Source of the DNA: Pseudobdellovibrionaceae bacterium
Lineage (GTDB): Bacteria; Bdellovibrionota; Bdellovibrionia; Bdellovibrionales; Bdellovibrionaceae
Reading direction: 5' to 3'
Assembly (NCBI GenBank): GCA_947449255.1
Contig: CANFQX010000004.1
Location: 124,001-188,000 of the forward strand
DNA length: 64,000 nucleotides
Shown: positions 53,603 through 62,487 of the stretch, piece after piece
Layout of the letters: each line of letters starts with the position of its first letter
How positions within the stretch are numbered: position 1 is the first letter of the stretch
Made by a program: the position numbers and the translations under genes
The notes under the pieces: generated by a model
Databases searched by the model: none
The model's input: only the letters and a program-made list of their open reading frames with translations
What the model was told of the DNA's origin: nothing

Positions 53603-54220
53603 ATGAAAAAGCATATATTATATTTTACTTTATTTTTAACGATCACCAATTGCTCAAGTAAAAAAATGAGAGAAGAACAGATCCTCAAAGAACAGTCTAT
53701 CAATACAGTTCTTAAAAACGAAGAGCCCCTGGGACACGAGAACGCTCTGGGTGTTGATTCTAAAGGCAATGTCATGCACATGTCCCGAACTCAGCTTGCC
53801 GAATACCTGCAAAGCCTTAAATATGACACATTAAAAGAGTATGAAGCACTTTATGGTATTCGCGAATACTCCAGCAAAGGGTTGGCTGGCAAGTTGGATT
53901 CTTGCAACATAAAAGCCAGTCAAAAGAAGAATGGTGGCGATGGAATTCCAGTTAAGCTGACAGAGCGAAGCGATGTCCTTAACACTGAATTAATGAGCGA
54001 ATGGAAAAACTTTAACAACAAGAAAAAAAGCTATGACACCAATGCGAAAACTGATGTGGGTTTTGATGAAAAAGGTCAATTGACTGCAGTGACCAGTGAA
54101 AATCTGATGGAAACCATTGATCGATTTCAAGATTATAGAAAAAACCTGAGCCAAAAGCGCATTGAAATCGAACAACTGCTAGCGAATTGTGAAGCTAAAA
54201 TTGAAGCTGCAAGTAAATAG
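53603..54220 (+). CDS. Lipoprotein, second of two tandem paralogs
   Basis: 205 residues; the lipobox is TITNC (Cys near 17). It is clearly related to the preceding gene along its whole length, but diverged beyond a recent duplication, keeping the two Cys and the MAV/TAV-type segment before an RF.xY helix. AAGGAAATTTTT precedes the ATG. Probably co-expressed with its paralog, so the two may form a heterodimer on the outer membrane. The function is unknown. Confidence 0.72.
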   Translation: MKKHILYFTLFLTITNCSSKKMREEQILKEQSINTVLKNEEPLGHENALGVDSKGNVMHMSRTQLAEYLQSLKYDTLKEYEALYGIREYSSKGLAGKLDSCNIKASQKKNGGDGIPVKLTERSDVLNTELMSEWKNFNNKKKSYDTNAKTDVGFDEKGQLTAVTSENLMETIDRFQDYRKNLSQKRIEIEQLLANCEAKIEAASK

Positions 54221-54234
54221 ATAAATCGCATAAA

Positions 54235-54263
54235 AAAAGCCATGAATAAATATCATGGCTTTT
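54235..54263 (-). terminator. Intrinsic terminator, mainly minus strand
   Basis: A 10-bp stem (AAAAGCCATG at 54235-54244 with 54254-54263), a 9-base loop, and seven T on the minus strand. It ends the protease gene; on the plus strand it may also slow transcription from the lipoprotein pair. Confidence 0.7.
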
Positions 54264-54314
54264 GAAAAAGAATCATCAATTTAGGATAAAACTGCCCTAA
54301 ATACAGAAGAAAAT

Positions 54315-55226
54315 CTATCGCAATATCTTGATCGTATCTTCAATCCACTTCGCATAAGTCAGCGCATTTGTATAAATGCCATTATCATTACAAAGAAAGC
54401 TTCCTCTGCTTGTGACGCCAAAAATATAGAATTGGCCGTTCTTTTCAATATAGGCTGGGCCTCCAGAATCACCACTGCAAGTTCCAGATTTTCTTTCATC
54501 CAGCGTAACTTCTGTATCTTGAATTGAGGCAATCGGAGCCTGAGTTTGGCGCAAAATTCCATCCCCACTCATTTCGATCTCAGAGCATTTTCTTTTGTTA
54601 TCATCGTCGCAATAGACTTCGCCATCGGCAATAGCTTGATCCAAATTCTTGTACTTGCTTGGATCAATCATGGTTGAGTCTATTGTGCTCACACCGTAGC
54701 CAGCTAGGGTTACGAGCTGACCCACTTTGAGGTCGCTGCTATCTTTCAGAAAAGTAGCTGGCTTATAACCTTCAGGAATACTGCCTTTAAATTTAATTAG
54801 AGCGATATCGCCAGCATCTTCTGAAAATTCAATTTTGCTGGGATCCCATTTTTTACTGACCTTGTAGTCGGTCCCAATCATCAAATGCTGCTCTCGAATA
54901 TCAATTTCACGAGCATTGATCATTTCATCTAAATCATTTCCAAAAACAATTCTCAATTCAGAAGGACGACCAGAAACACAGTGAGCTGCCGTCATCACAA
55001 TATTTTGAGCTATTAAAGAACCCGTGCAAATATATTTTTCTTTAACATTATAGATTCCAACAATGCTAGATGCGATGGTGTCGCCCACCATAACCTCTTT
55101 GCCATTCATAATATCAAGGCTCTCAAAGCCTTGAAGTAGACTGTTCAACTTTGGGCTGCAAGACACCATGGCCATTGAACCCAAAATAGAAAATGACAAA
55201 AATCTAAACTTAGAAATATTTAACAC
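54315..55226 (-). CDS. Trypsin-like serine protease lipoprotein
   Basis: 303 residues in the S1 family. The catalytic His is in MTAAHCV, the Asp in DAGDIALIKF and the Ser in CSGDSGGPA. The Cys after TGSLI and in TAAHC suggest the usual disulfide. A lipobox, MVSC, near residue 23 makes it an outer-membrane lipoprotein, unlike most secreted trypsins. The frame opens at 55277, but the GTG at 55226 has AGGGGG at the right distance. Such proteases are plentiful in predatory bacteria. Confidence 0.88.
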   Translation of the reverse strand: MLNISKFRFLSFSILGSMAMVSCSPKLNSLLQGFESLDIMNGKEVMVGDTIASSIVGIYNVKEKYICTGSLIAQNIVMTAAHCVSGRPSELRIVFGNDLDEMINAREIDIREQHLMIGTDYKVSKKWDPSKIEFSEDAGDIALIKFKGSIPEGYKPATFLKDSSDLKVGQLVTLAGYGVSTIDSTMIDPSKYKNLDQAIADGEVYCDDDNKRKCSEIEMSGDGILRQTQAPIASIQDTEVTLDERKSGTCSGDSGGPAYIEKNGQFYIFGVTSRGSFLCNDNGIYTNALTYAKWIEDTIKILR

Positions 55227-55356
55227 GCTGCCCCCTATCAAAGGGCAATTTATATGAAGTCGCCTTCTAAACCGCAAGGACTATCTTTAAGAGACAAAAC
55301 AGGCTGTATTCTTTTCAGATGTTTTGCCTCAAGAGACCCACCAACGAGACTAGAAG

Positions 55357-57381
55357 TTAATTTCTTCGCGGATGATTTTCCTGACCTTGCCAGGGATCAG
55401 TTCCCACGACCACTCCTCGTGCTTTTGAATGACGGATAATTGGCTCAAAGGGATGGCCATTTTGATTTGCGGGGAAAACTGAAACCCATCGACCTTGAGA
55501 ATCTGTTTGCCATTTTCTATACAGCATTGAAATGCTGGTGCCTTCTATCAAATAGTCAATAACAACCCCAGGACCAGCAAAGTCTACAGCAGCTTTGAAA
55601 GTGAAGGCATTTTCGGCCATGGCTTCACCGAACTCCCCGTAAGCAGCGCTAAAGGCCCGAGGGTCGGCATTCACTGTCGCTCGCATTTTATTGAGGGATT
55701 TAAACATCTTTTTCATCATGACCGACGTTCGATGGCCAACTTCATTTAAACATTGGGAATCGCTCAATTCGGGTTGAGTGTTACCTTGGGTCTTTTCCTC
55801 GATGAGATAACTGCAATAGCGATTGAAATCAGTTTGAGTTTCATAGGCTAATTGAATGTTTTGTAAAGACCTTTGAGTAAACTTAATTTCATCTAAATCT
55901 TGAACAGCTCCCATCAATCGAATTGTGTTTTCTTCACTAAATTTTAAGTTAAACTCAACACCGGTGTATCCAAGATCGGCAGCATCGGGAACCGCGTAGC
56001 GCAGGCCTTCAAGGCCTGTCTTCTTAATGAGCCCCTCAATACCATATCGCAATCTCTCATCAGAACTGTCTTCGTGACGAAAAGCATAGCTATAAGTTCC
56101 AAACATACCGTTCATGTGCGTGTGATTTTCCCAATTATCCACACTGTATTTTGCCCCATAAAACATTAAATCTTTTTCCTTATGGGTGCGCCAAAAGTGC
56201 GAGTCCTCTGAACTTGAAAAAATTCCGTAGTGAACTCTTGTCGTGTTTTTATCTAAATGTAAATCAGAAGAGGTGAAAGAATGAATTCGTCCCCGGCTGT
56301 ATGTTTTATTCCACAAAATAGGAATTTTTAACACCTCGCTAGCAATGCTTCCCGTTGAGACAGATCTGAACGTCTCAACCTTTTGAACCGGCGCCATTAA
56401 GACTTGATTCTCTGTTTTTTGAGCTGCAAGCACCCCTGATGAGTAAACATTTCCTCGAATCACATCTTCGTAGGCCTTTCTCCCCAGATCCGTATTCAAA
56501 TCATAAAGAAATGAAAAACCATCATCTGCTGAATGAAAATGATCCATCGATATTGTAAGTATAGCAGCCATGCCAAATATTGAGAGCGACTGCAATCGAC
56601 TGTTTGTCAATTTTACATAAACTCGATGAGATCCAACTTTTTCAACATAGATTTCCCATGATCCCTGAGCCAACTGGGCACCGCCGACGCCAATGGGACC
56701 GATCCCTGCGGCCCCCCCAAAAACAACGCCACCTTTGCCGATGTAGGTTATGCTATCACCTGGATCCCAAATTTCTAAATCTTTGGCCAAGCCTGGAACT
56801 TTATAGCGTCCACTCATGACACTGGCTTTTTCTAGAGTCGAAACAAACCGAGTGGATTCAGTTTCCTTTCCTGCCATTGGCAGGATTCCCACAAAAGCCC
56901 AAAATCCAGGACGCCATGAAGTTGCATTTGAAAACCAAAACCGCAACTGAGCACCTAGGCCTGCTTGAATATTTCCATAAACAGTTTTTTGAAAGCCGTC
57001 TCGGTAATCGCCGTAGGTTAAAGACTCATGAGCCTGATCAGGAAGAAAGGGCAAAAGTCCTTTACTTTCGGGTCTTGGTAATTCTGGCTGAGGAGTTAAA
57101 TTGACAATGTATTGACCATAATCAAAATTAAGCGAGAAAAGTGGTTCAAACCTTAATTTTAAAACATTCTTCTCTTCTTCAGGAGGAGGTCTGTGTGTAG
57201 GGGGATGTGTTGGTTCTGGATAACAACCTTCTTGATTAGGACCACAGTCAGACTGGGTTAAGCTTTGTCGACTACCAACTGATTTTTCACTGGCTGATCT
57301 GCCAGCAAAAGCAAGGCTGCTTGTAGCCAAAGCCAAAATCAATGATGAGATCGAAGAAATACAGCGTCTTGTTGCTTTCAT
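55357..57381 (-). CDS. Large exported protein of unknown function
   Basis: 674 residues with a signal peptide (about 1-26). After a Pro/His-rich linker (PTHPPTHRPPP) comes a beta-rich body with repeated aromatic strand patterns such as RFEPLFSLNFDYGQYIV, GLGAQLRFWFSNA and GVEFNLKF, and a Gly-rich GGVVFGGAAGIGPIGVGG segment near 220-237. This could be a surface or outer-membrane-associated beta protein. GGAGG precedes the ATG. No family recognised. Confidence 0.65.
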   Translation of the reverse strand: MKATRRCISSISSLILALATSSLAFAGRSASEKSVGSRQSLTQSDCGPNQEGCYPEPTHPPTHRPPPEEEKNVLKLRFEPLFSLNFDYGQYIVNLTPQPELPRPESKGLLPFLPDQAHESLTYGDYRDGFQKTVYGNIQAGLGAQLRFWFSNATSWRPGFWAFVGILPMAGKETESTRFVSTLEKASVMSGRYKVPGLAKDLEIWDPGDSITYIGKGGVVFGGAAGIGPIGVGGAQLAQGSWEIYVEKVGSHRVYVKLTNSRLQSLSIFGMAAILTISMDHFHSADDGFSFLYDLNTDLGRKAYEDVIRGNVYSSGVLAAQKTENQVLMAPVQKVETFRSVSTGSIASEVLKIPILWNKTYSRGRIHSFTSSDLHLDKNTTRVHYGIFSSSEDSHFWRTHKEKDLMFYGAKYSVDNWENHTHMNGMFGTYSYAFRHEDSSDERLRYGIEGLIKKTGLEGLRYAVPDAADLGYTGVEFNLKFSEENTIRLMGAVQDLDEIKFTQRSLQNIQLAYETQTDFNRYCSYLIEEKTQGNTQPELSDSQCLNEVGHRTSVMMKKMFKSLNKMRATVNADPRAFSAAYGEFGEAMAENAFTFKAAVDFAGPGVVIDYLIEGTSISMLYRKWQTDSQGRWVSVFPANQNGHPFEPIIRHSKARGVVVGTDPWQGQENHPRRN

Positions 57382-57724
57382 TACATTGCCTCCGGTCTAG
57401 AAAATAGAGTAGTTGAAATGATTTTAAAAAGCTTCAATCAAACTCAGAAAAATGAATTTTCCTTTAAGAAAGGTGAAGCAATAAGAACGCTAGTTGAGTT
57501 GAATTTGATATGAAAGCTAATTCTATTCGCTTTCATTTATTTAATAGATATACTTTTTTGAACTGCAGGCAGGTGATTCAGACAACTGACAATAGCAAAA
57601 GATCCTCCCTGTTATCTGCGTCTAACTACAAGCAATCTAAAAATTTAATTTTTAAATTATCACGCTCAATTTTAATCAAACGAGAAACAGGGATATTTTT
57701 TCAGTTTTTGTTTACCTTATTCTT
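57382..57724. other. AT-rich intergenic region
   Basis: About 340 bp between two minus-strand genes. GGTCTAGAAAA at 57394-57404 also occurs at 45563-45573. A 76-codon plus-strand frame (57510-57740) has no ribosome binding site, is very AT-rich and runs into the ManC gene, so I reject it. No terminator for ManC is visible. Confidence 0.4.
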
Positions 57725-59101
57725 CTATTTTCTAGAATAGTCATCTTCATAGCGAATGATATCATCTTCGCCAAAATAACTACCTAACTGAACCTCTACG
57801 AATTCAAGCATTTGGTCTGAAGTGTTACGAATGCGATGCTTCGCACCCATTGGAATTCTGACATAACTACCCGCTTTAACAGGGATAACTTCGTCATTCA
57901 AAATAACATCTCCAGAACCTAGCGTGATGGTCCAATGCTCTTCCCTATGGAGGTGAGACTGATATGAGATTTGTGCATGAGGATTTATTCGGATGACTTT
58001 GGATTTAAAATTTTCTGTATCTTTGAGGACTTCAAAAAAACCCCAGGGGCGATGCTCAAAAATATGTTCTTTAACCAATTTAGACTTGCTCTGCACTAGG
58101 GCTTCAACAACATGTCTGACATCCTGTGAGAATCCTTTTTTGACAATCATTGTGGCATCTTTAGTATCTACAACAATGACATCTTCAATTCCTACCATTG
58201 AATAGTGTTTGCCCGCGTCTCCAAAGACAAAGTTATCATGTGATTTCACATTCAATACTTCTTGCCCTTGCATCAAAGACGCCACCGCATCCCAAGAACC
58301 CACATCACTCCAGCCGAATTCAGCAGGAATACAGGCCAGCTCATCACTTGAAACCTTTTCCATGATGGCATAGTCAATAGAAATGCTTTGCAATTGTTTA
58401 TAGATTTCAGCGAGGTTTTCGGAGTCTGCCTTCAGATTTGAAACAATCCTCCACATATCGGGCTGATATTTTTCAAAAAGGCTTATCATATGAGAGACTT
58501 TAAATACAAAAATGCCAGCATTCCAGGTGAAACTTCCTTGCTCTAAAAAATCTTGTGCTTTCTGTAAAGAAGGTTTTTCATGAAACTTAACGACCGAATA
58601 GGCCTTCAAATCCCCATCAACTTGCAAAGTTTCAGCGTTAGTTTGGATATAGCCATAGCCAGTTTCTGGATAGGAGGGAGTGATCCCCAGTGTCACAATT
58701 TTATTTGATAAGGCCACTTGGCTTGCAAAATGAACTACTTTTAAAAACGCCTCTTCTTCAGTGATTAAATGATCTGAGGGGAATATACCAACGACTTCAT
58801 CTGTTTTTCCCTGTTGAAAAAGCAAGGAACAAAGGACCGCAATGGCAGGTGCTGTGTTTTTACCAACAGGCTCATAAACGACTTGCACATCCTGAGCCTG
58901 ATTTTCCTTAAGGTTCAGTTCAGTTAAAGTTTTTAAGGTTTGTGAAGTCACGATCCATGGTATCCCCATGCGTAGACTTCTTTGCAAAGTCAGCTCCTGC
59001 AAGGATTTCTCAAAAATGGTGCAAAATTGTTTTGGCATTTGCTGACGCGAAATCGGCCATAAGCGAGTACCACTGCCACCAGAAAGTATAACTGGAATCA
59101 A
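57725..59101 (-). CDS. manC: Mannose-1-phosphate guanylyltransferase/mannose-6-phosphate isomerase
   Basis: 458 residues, the bifunctional type. The nucleotidyltransferase half opens with VILSGGSGTRLWP and has a QMPKQF segment and IFPSDHLI. The C-terminal type II isomerase cupin has RPWGFFEVL, SYQSHLHREEHW and GSYVRIPMGAKHRIRN. It makes GDP-mannose for envelope polysaccharides. The start is a TTG with a strong CGGAGG ahead; the first residues (MIPVILSGGSGT) leave no room for a later start. It stands at the edge of the sugar gene group. Confidence 0.93.
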   Translation of the reverse strand: MIPVILSGGSGTRLWPISRQQMPKQFCTIFEKSLQELTLQRSLRMGIPWIVTSQTLKTLTELNLKENQAQDVQVVYEPVGKNTAPAIAVLCSLLFQQGKTDEVVGIFPSDHLITEEEAFLKVVHFASQVALSNKIVTLGITPSYPETGYGYIQTNAETLQVDGDLKAYSVVKFHEKPSLQKAQDFLEQGSFTWNAGIFVFKVSHMISLFEKYQPDMWRIVSNLKADSENLAEIYKQLQSISIDYAIMEKVSSDELACIPAEFGWSDVGSWDAVASLMQGQEVLNVKSHDNFVFGDAGKHYSMVGIEDVIVVDTKDATMIVKKGFSQDVRHVVEALVQSKSKLVKEHIFEHRPWGFFEVLKDTENFKSKVIRINPHAQISYQSHLHREEHWTITLGSGDVILNDEVIPVKAGSYVRIPMGAKHRIRNTSDQMLEFVEVQLGSYFGEDDIIRYEDDYSRK

Positions 59102-59468
59102 AAAAACCTCCGAGCTGAGCTTTAAATTAATAGCACTAAACTCATTTTCTGCGAATTTAATTTTTTACCATAATTTGGCCCTATTGGTCATAAAGAATTC
59201 GCTGCTTAAATCACACTCAGCCCCTCTCAAGCAGTGCTTTAATTGCAACACTAGCCATAGTTAGGGCACTGGGAATGAAAACTGAGGATTCTTTTTCTAT
59301 TTCTCACTATGGACTTTTCAACAGAAGCAAAGCATAATTCTGCTATTCGACAGCGAAATGCCAAGAGGCTGCAGCTGAGAATTCGACAGTCTGTTTGAAA
59401 TTTAATGTTTGAATTTTAAATTGGAATTTAGCGAACTCAATTTTGATCTTTAATACCCTGGAGGTTTC
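59102..59468. other. Divergent intergenic region
   Basis: About 365 bp, AT-rich, carrying promoters for ManC and the aminotransferase operon. A 9-base direct repeat, ATTCGACAG, occurs at 59345 and 59381. A 29-codon frame (59309-59398) has no ribosome binding site. Nothing else is supported. Confidence 0.4.
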
Positions 59469-60578
59469 ATGACTATTCCATTTATCGACCTTAAAGCTCA
59501 GTACAAAGCTTTAAAGCCATCAATTGATGCACGCATTCAAAAAGTTCTCGAGCATGGCGCTTATGTTAATGGCCCCGAAGTGGCTGAACTTGAGCAAGTT
59601 CTCGCTAAATATGTTGGAACAAAATATTGCCTCACTATTGCCAACGGAACTGACGCTTTGTGGGTGCCCCTGATGGCCGCAGGAATTGGCGCAGGCGATG
59701 AAGTCATCACCACTGCCTTTTCATTCATTGCAACTGCCGAAGTGATTTTGCTCGCTGGTGCCAAACCCATCTATATTGATATTGATCCAAAAACATTCAA
59801 TATCGATGTCACTAAAATTGAAGCTGCAATTACGCCAAAAACAAAAGCTATTATGCCTGTGTCACTGTATGGCCAAATTGCAGATATGGATGCGATCAAT
59901 GCTATTGCCAAAAAGCACAACTTGAAAGTCATTGAAGATGCGGCTCAGAGCTTTGGCGCTAAACATAAAGGCCATCGAAGCTGCAACACCTCGTTTGCTG
60001 CGGGGACAAGCTTCTTCCCTGCAAAACCTTTGGGCTGTTACGGAGATGGTGGCGCCATCTTTACGAACGATGACAATCTTTATAAAATCATGAAAGAAAT
60101 TCGCGAGCACGGTTCAGAGTCTCGCTATTACCACACCCGCCTTGGAATCAATGGCCGCCTAGACACTATTCAGTGCGCGATTCTACTTGGCAAAATGGAA
60201 CGATATGAGTGGGAGCTCGAACAACGTCAACGTGTTGCAGATCGCTACAATGAGGCTTTCTCTTCCATCAAAGCCGATGGATTCACCACACCGTTTGTTG
60301 AATCACACAATGCAAGCGCTTGGGCGCAGTACACCCTGACGATCGGCGATCGAAATAGCTTTCAAAAGAAAATGCAAGAAGCTGGCGTTCCAACTTCTAT
60401 CCACTACCCTCGAATAATGCCAGATCAACCTTATTACAAAGAGCATACAGCTGATCCAAAAGCAGATTTAACCCACGCTCGTTGGGCGGCTGAACACGTC
60501 ATCAGCTTACCAATGTTCCCAGACATGGACAATTCAACTCAAGATAAAATTATCGCCGCAGTTAAAGGAGCTTGCTAA
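59469..60578 (+). CDS. DegT/DnrJ/EryC1/StrS aminotransferase (WbpE-like)
   Basis: 369 residues, a PLP-dependent nucleotide-sugar aminotransferase. It has IPFIDLKAQY at the N-terminus, NGTDALWVPL, EDAAQSFGAKHKG, the PLP lysine in FFPAKPLGCYGDGGA, and the C-terminal SIHYPRIMPDQPYYK. These details fit the WbpE branch (3-amino sugars of UDP-glucuronate type). TGGAGG precedes the ATG. The stop overlaps the kdsA start (TAATG), so the two form an operon. No dehydrogenase or acetyltransferase of that pathway is nearby. Confidence 0.87.
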   Translation: MTIPFIDLKAQYKALKPSIDARIQKVLEHGAYVNGPEVAELEQVLAKYVGTKYCLTIANGTDALWVPLMAAGIGAGDEVITTAFSFIATAEVILLAGAKPIYIDIDPKTFNIDVTKIEAAITPKTKAIMPVSLYGQIADMDAINAIAKKHNLKVIEDAAQSFGAKHKGHRSCNTSFAAGTSFFPAKPLGCYGDGGAIFTNDDNLYKIMKEIREHGSESRYYHTRLGINGRLDTIQCAILLGKMERYEWELEQRQRVADRYNEAFSSIKADGFTTPFVESHNASAWAQYTLTIGDRNSFQKKMQEAGVPTSIHYPRIMPDQPYYKEHTADPKADLTHARWAAEHVISLPMFPDMDNSTQDKIIAAVKGAC

Positions 60579-61447
60579 TGAATTCATATTTAAATACGGG
60601 CTTTGGTCCCCTTGCAAAACCTGTTGTTCTTAAAACTGGCAGCGAGACTATAACTTGGGGTGATGGGAAGAATTTTGTTCTTTTTGCTGGTCCTGATATC
60701 ATAGAAGACGAAGGAATGGTTCTTGAAACTGGGAAAGAAATTCAACGCATCACTAAAAAACTTCAAATTCCATGGATTTTGAAATGTTCATTCGACAAAG
60801 CCAACCGTCAAAGCTCTGCAAGCTTTCGTGGACCTGGTGTTAACTCTGCACTTAAGAGCTTAGAAAAAATCAAAGGTGAATTGAATTGCGCCTTGCTGAC
60901 CGATGTTCATGAAACAATTCAGGTCAGAGACACCGCCGAAGTTGCTGATGTTTTGCAAATCCCAGCCTTTCTTTCTCGCCAGACAGATCTTCTTGTTGAA
61001 ACTGCGAAAACTGGAAAAGTGATCCACATCAAAAAAGGTCAGTTCTTAGCTCCATGGGATATGGGTGCAATCACAAAAAAATCGGTGACTGCCGGTAATG
61101 ACAAAATTTTACTCTGCGAAAGAGGCACGACTTTTGGTTACAATCGATTGATCAATGATATGACAGGACTTGTTGAAATGCGTCGCCTGGGCTTCCCCGT
61201 CATTATGGATTGCACGCACTCAACACAACTTCCAGGAGCAACCGGCGAAAGCAGCGGTGGTCGTGGCGACATGGTTTGGCCCTTGGGTAGAGCCGCTATG
61301 GCGGTTGGAGTTGACGGCATTTTCTTAGAAACACATCCAGATCCTTCAAAGGCGCTTTGTGATGGACCGACTTCTTTGAAACTTGAAAACTTAGAGGCCG
61401 TTTTAACAAATCTTAAAAGGATTTTCGCTACTCATCTGAACACTTAG
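60578..61447 (+). CDS. kdsA: 3-deoxy-8-phosphooctulonate synthase (KDO8P synthase)
   Basis: 289 residues; condenses phosphoenolpyruvate and arabinose-5-phosphate for the Kdo of lipopolysaccharide. KCSFDKANRQSSASFRGPG, TDVHE, PAFLSRQTDLL, KKGQFLAPWDM and METHP-like LETHPDP are all there. The chain follows the metal-dependent class, and the ligands His214, Glu251 and Asp262 are kept. The fourth ligand, a Cys in AGPC (Asn in the metal-free class), is Asp40 here (FAGPDIIED). That may still bind metal or may mark a new class. GGAG precedes the ATG at 60578. Confidence 0.9.
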   Translation: MNSYLNTGFGPLAKPVVLKTGSETITWGDGKNFVLFAGPDIIEDEGMVLETGKEIQRITKKLQIPWILKCSFDKANRQSSASFRGPGVNSALKSLEKIKGELNCALLTDVHETIQVRDTAEVADVLQIPAFLSRQTDLLVETAKTGKVIHIKKGQFLAPWDMGAITKKSVTAGNDKILLCERGTTFGYNRLINDMTGLVEMRRLGFPVIMDCTHSTQLPGATGESSGGRGDMVWPLGRAAMAVGVDGIFLETHPDPSKALCDGPTSLKLENLEAVLTNLKRIFATHLNT

Positions 61448-61494
61448 AACAATTTAGCCTAAAGTTAATTGCAGATATAAGACAGGACTGAGTC

Positions 61495-62487
61495 ATGATT
61501 AAACACACAAAAAAATTTCTGACTCAGTCTCTCAAATTAATATTTTCAGCCAGTATGATTTATTGGCTGATTTCTTCTGGAAAGTTGAATTTTTCTTCCC
61601 TCAAACAAATGTTGTCACCCGCAAACATTTCCATTGCGCTCATCCTCGTCGCTTTGAATATTTACTTCGCCAGCGAACGATGGAGACTTCTCGTCAATTC
61701 GCAAAATATGAAGGCAGAATCTTGGCTGCTTATGAAACTAAGCCTTATCGGCAGTTTTTTTAATTATGCTATGCCTGGCGGAGTGGGTGGCGATGTTATT
61801 AAAGCTTATTATTTTACAAAACAAAATTCAGGTAAGAAAGTTGTGGCCATAACAAGTGTCCTCATGGATCGAGTCATGGGACTTTTCTCTATGATTATTA
61901 TGGCCCTTGTAGTGATGATTTATGATTTTCAACACATCAACCAGGTTCCCGCCCTTTGCACTTTGTTTTGGCTTATCGTCGGATTGTTTTCAGGATTTTC
62001 AATAGGTCTGCTTTTGATTTTTTCACAAACTCTTTACAAAAAACAGATTCTACTTAAAATTATCAATAAACTGCCCTTGTCTGGCAAAATAACAACCGCC
62101 TACGAAAGTATACATTTGTATGGACAAAGTGTGACTCGGCTAATCTGTGTGGTTTCTTTAAGTTTATTATCCCAAGTCAGCGCAATACTCTTTCTTTACC
62201 TAGCTGGCCAAGTGACAGGATATTCTGAGGTCCCTCTAGCCACCTATTTTTTAGTTGCTCCGCTTGGTTTTATGGCTACAGCGATTCCTATATCACCTGC
62301 GGGAGTTGGCGTCGGTCAGGCCGCCTTCTATTTCTTGTTTAACTCTCACTTAGGTAAAACAACCAATTTGGGATCAACTATAATCACAGCTTTTCAAGTG
62401 GGAACTTTTATTGTGAGCCTCTTAGGGGCTGTCTTCTATCTAAGCTTTAAAGAGAGTGCTGACCTATCAAAGGCTGAAGTCTTTTAA
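61495..62487 (+). CDS. Lysylphosphatidylglycerol synthase TM-region/flippase-like membrane protein
   Basis: 330 residues with about eight membrane helices. It has the UPF0104/LPG-synthase transmembrane pattern: ASERWRLLV, then NYAMPGGVGGDVIKAYY, and near the end PISPAGVGVGQAAFY. Members include the membrane half of MprF and AglD-like proteins; many stand-alone forms sit with envelope sugar genes, as here after kdsA. A lipid or sugar-lipid flippase role is inference. It converges with the HAD gene over 21 bases. Confidence 0.83.
   Translation: MIKHTKKFLTQSLKLIFSASMIYWLISSGKLNFSSLKQMLSPANISIALILVALNIYFASERWRLLVNSQNMKAESWLLMKLSLIGSFFNYAMPGGVGGDVIKAYYFTKQNSGKKVVAITSVLMDRVMGLFSMIIMALVVMIYDFQHINQVPALCTLFWLIVGLFSGFSIGLLLIFSQTLYKKQILLKIINKLPLSGKITTAYESIHLYGQSVTRLICVVSLSLLSQVSAILFLYLAGQVTGYSEVPLATYFLVAPLGFMATAIPISPAGVGVGQAAFYFLFNSHLGKTTNLGSTIITAFQVGTFIVSLLGAVFYLSFKESADLSKAEVF

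Noticed and set aside
57394-57404. GGTCTAGAAAA shared with 45563-45573 as a regulatory motif
   Set aside because: One copy lies mostly in the spacer of a FliA-type promoter and the other directly before a ribosome binding site. Two copies of an AT-rich 11-mer can be chance.
57510-57740. A 76-codon plus-strand frame in an AT-rich gap
   Set aside because: Composition is that of AT-rich non-coding DNA, there is no ribosome binding site, and it runs into the end of the ManC gene.
59309-59398. A 29-codon basic frame upstream of the aminotransferase gene
   Set aside because: No ribosome binding site and no sign of conservation visible from sequence alone.
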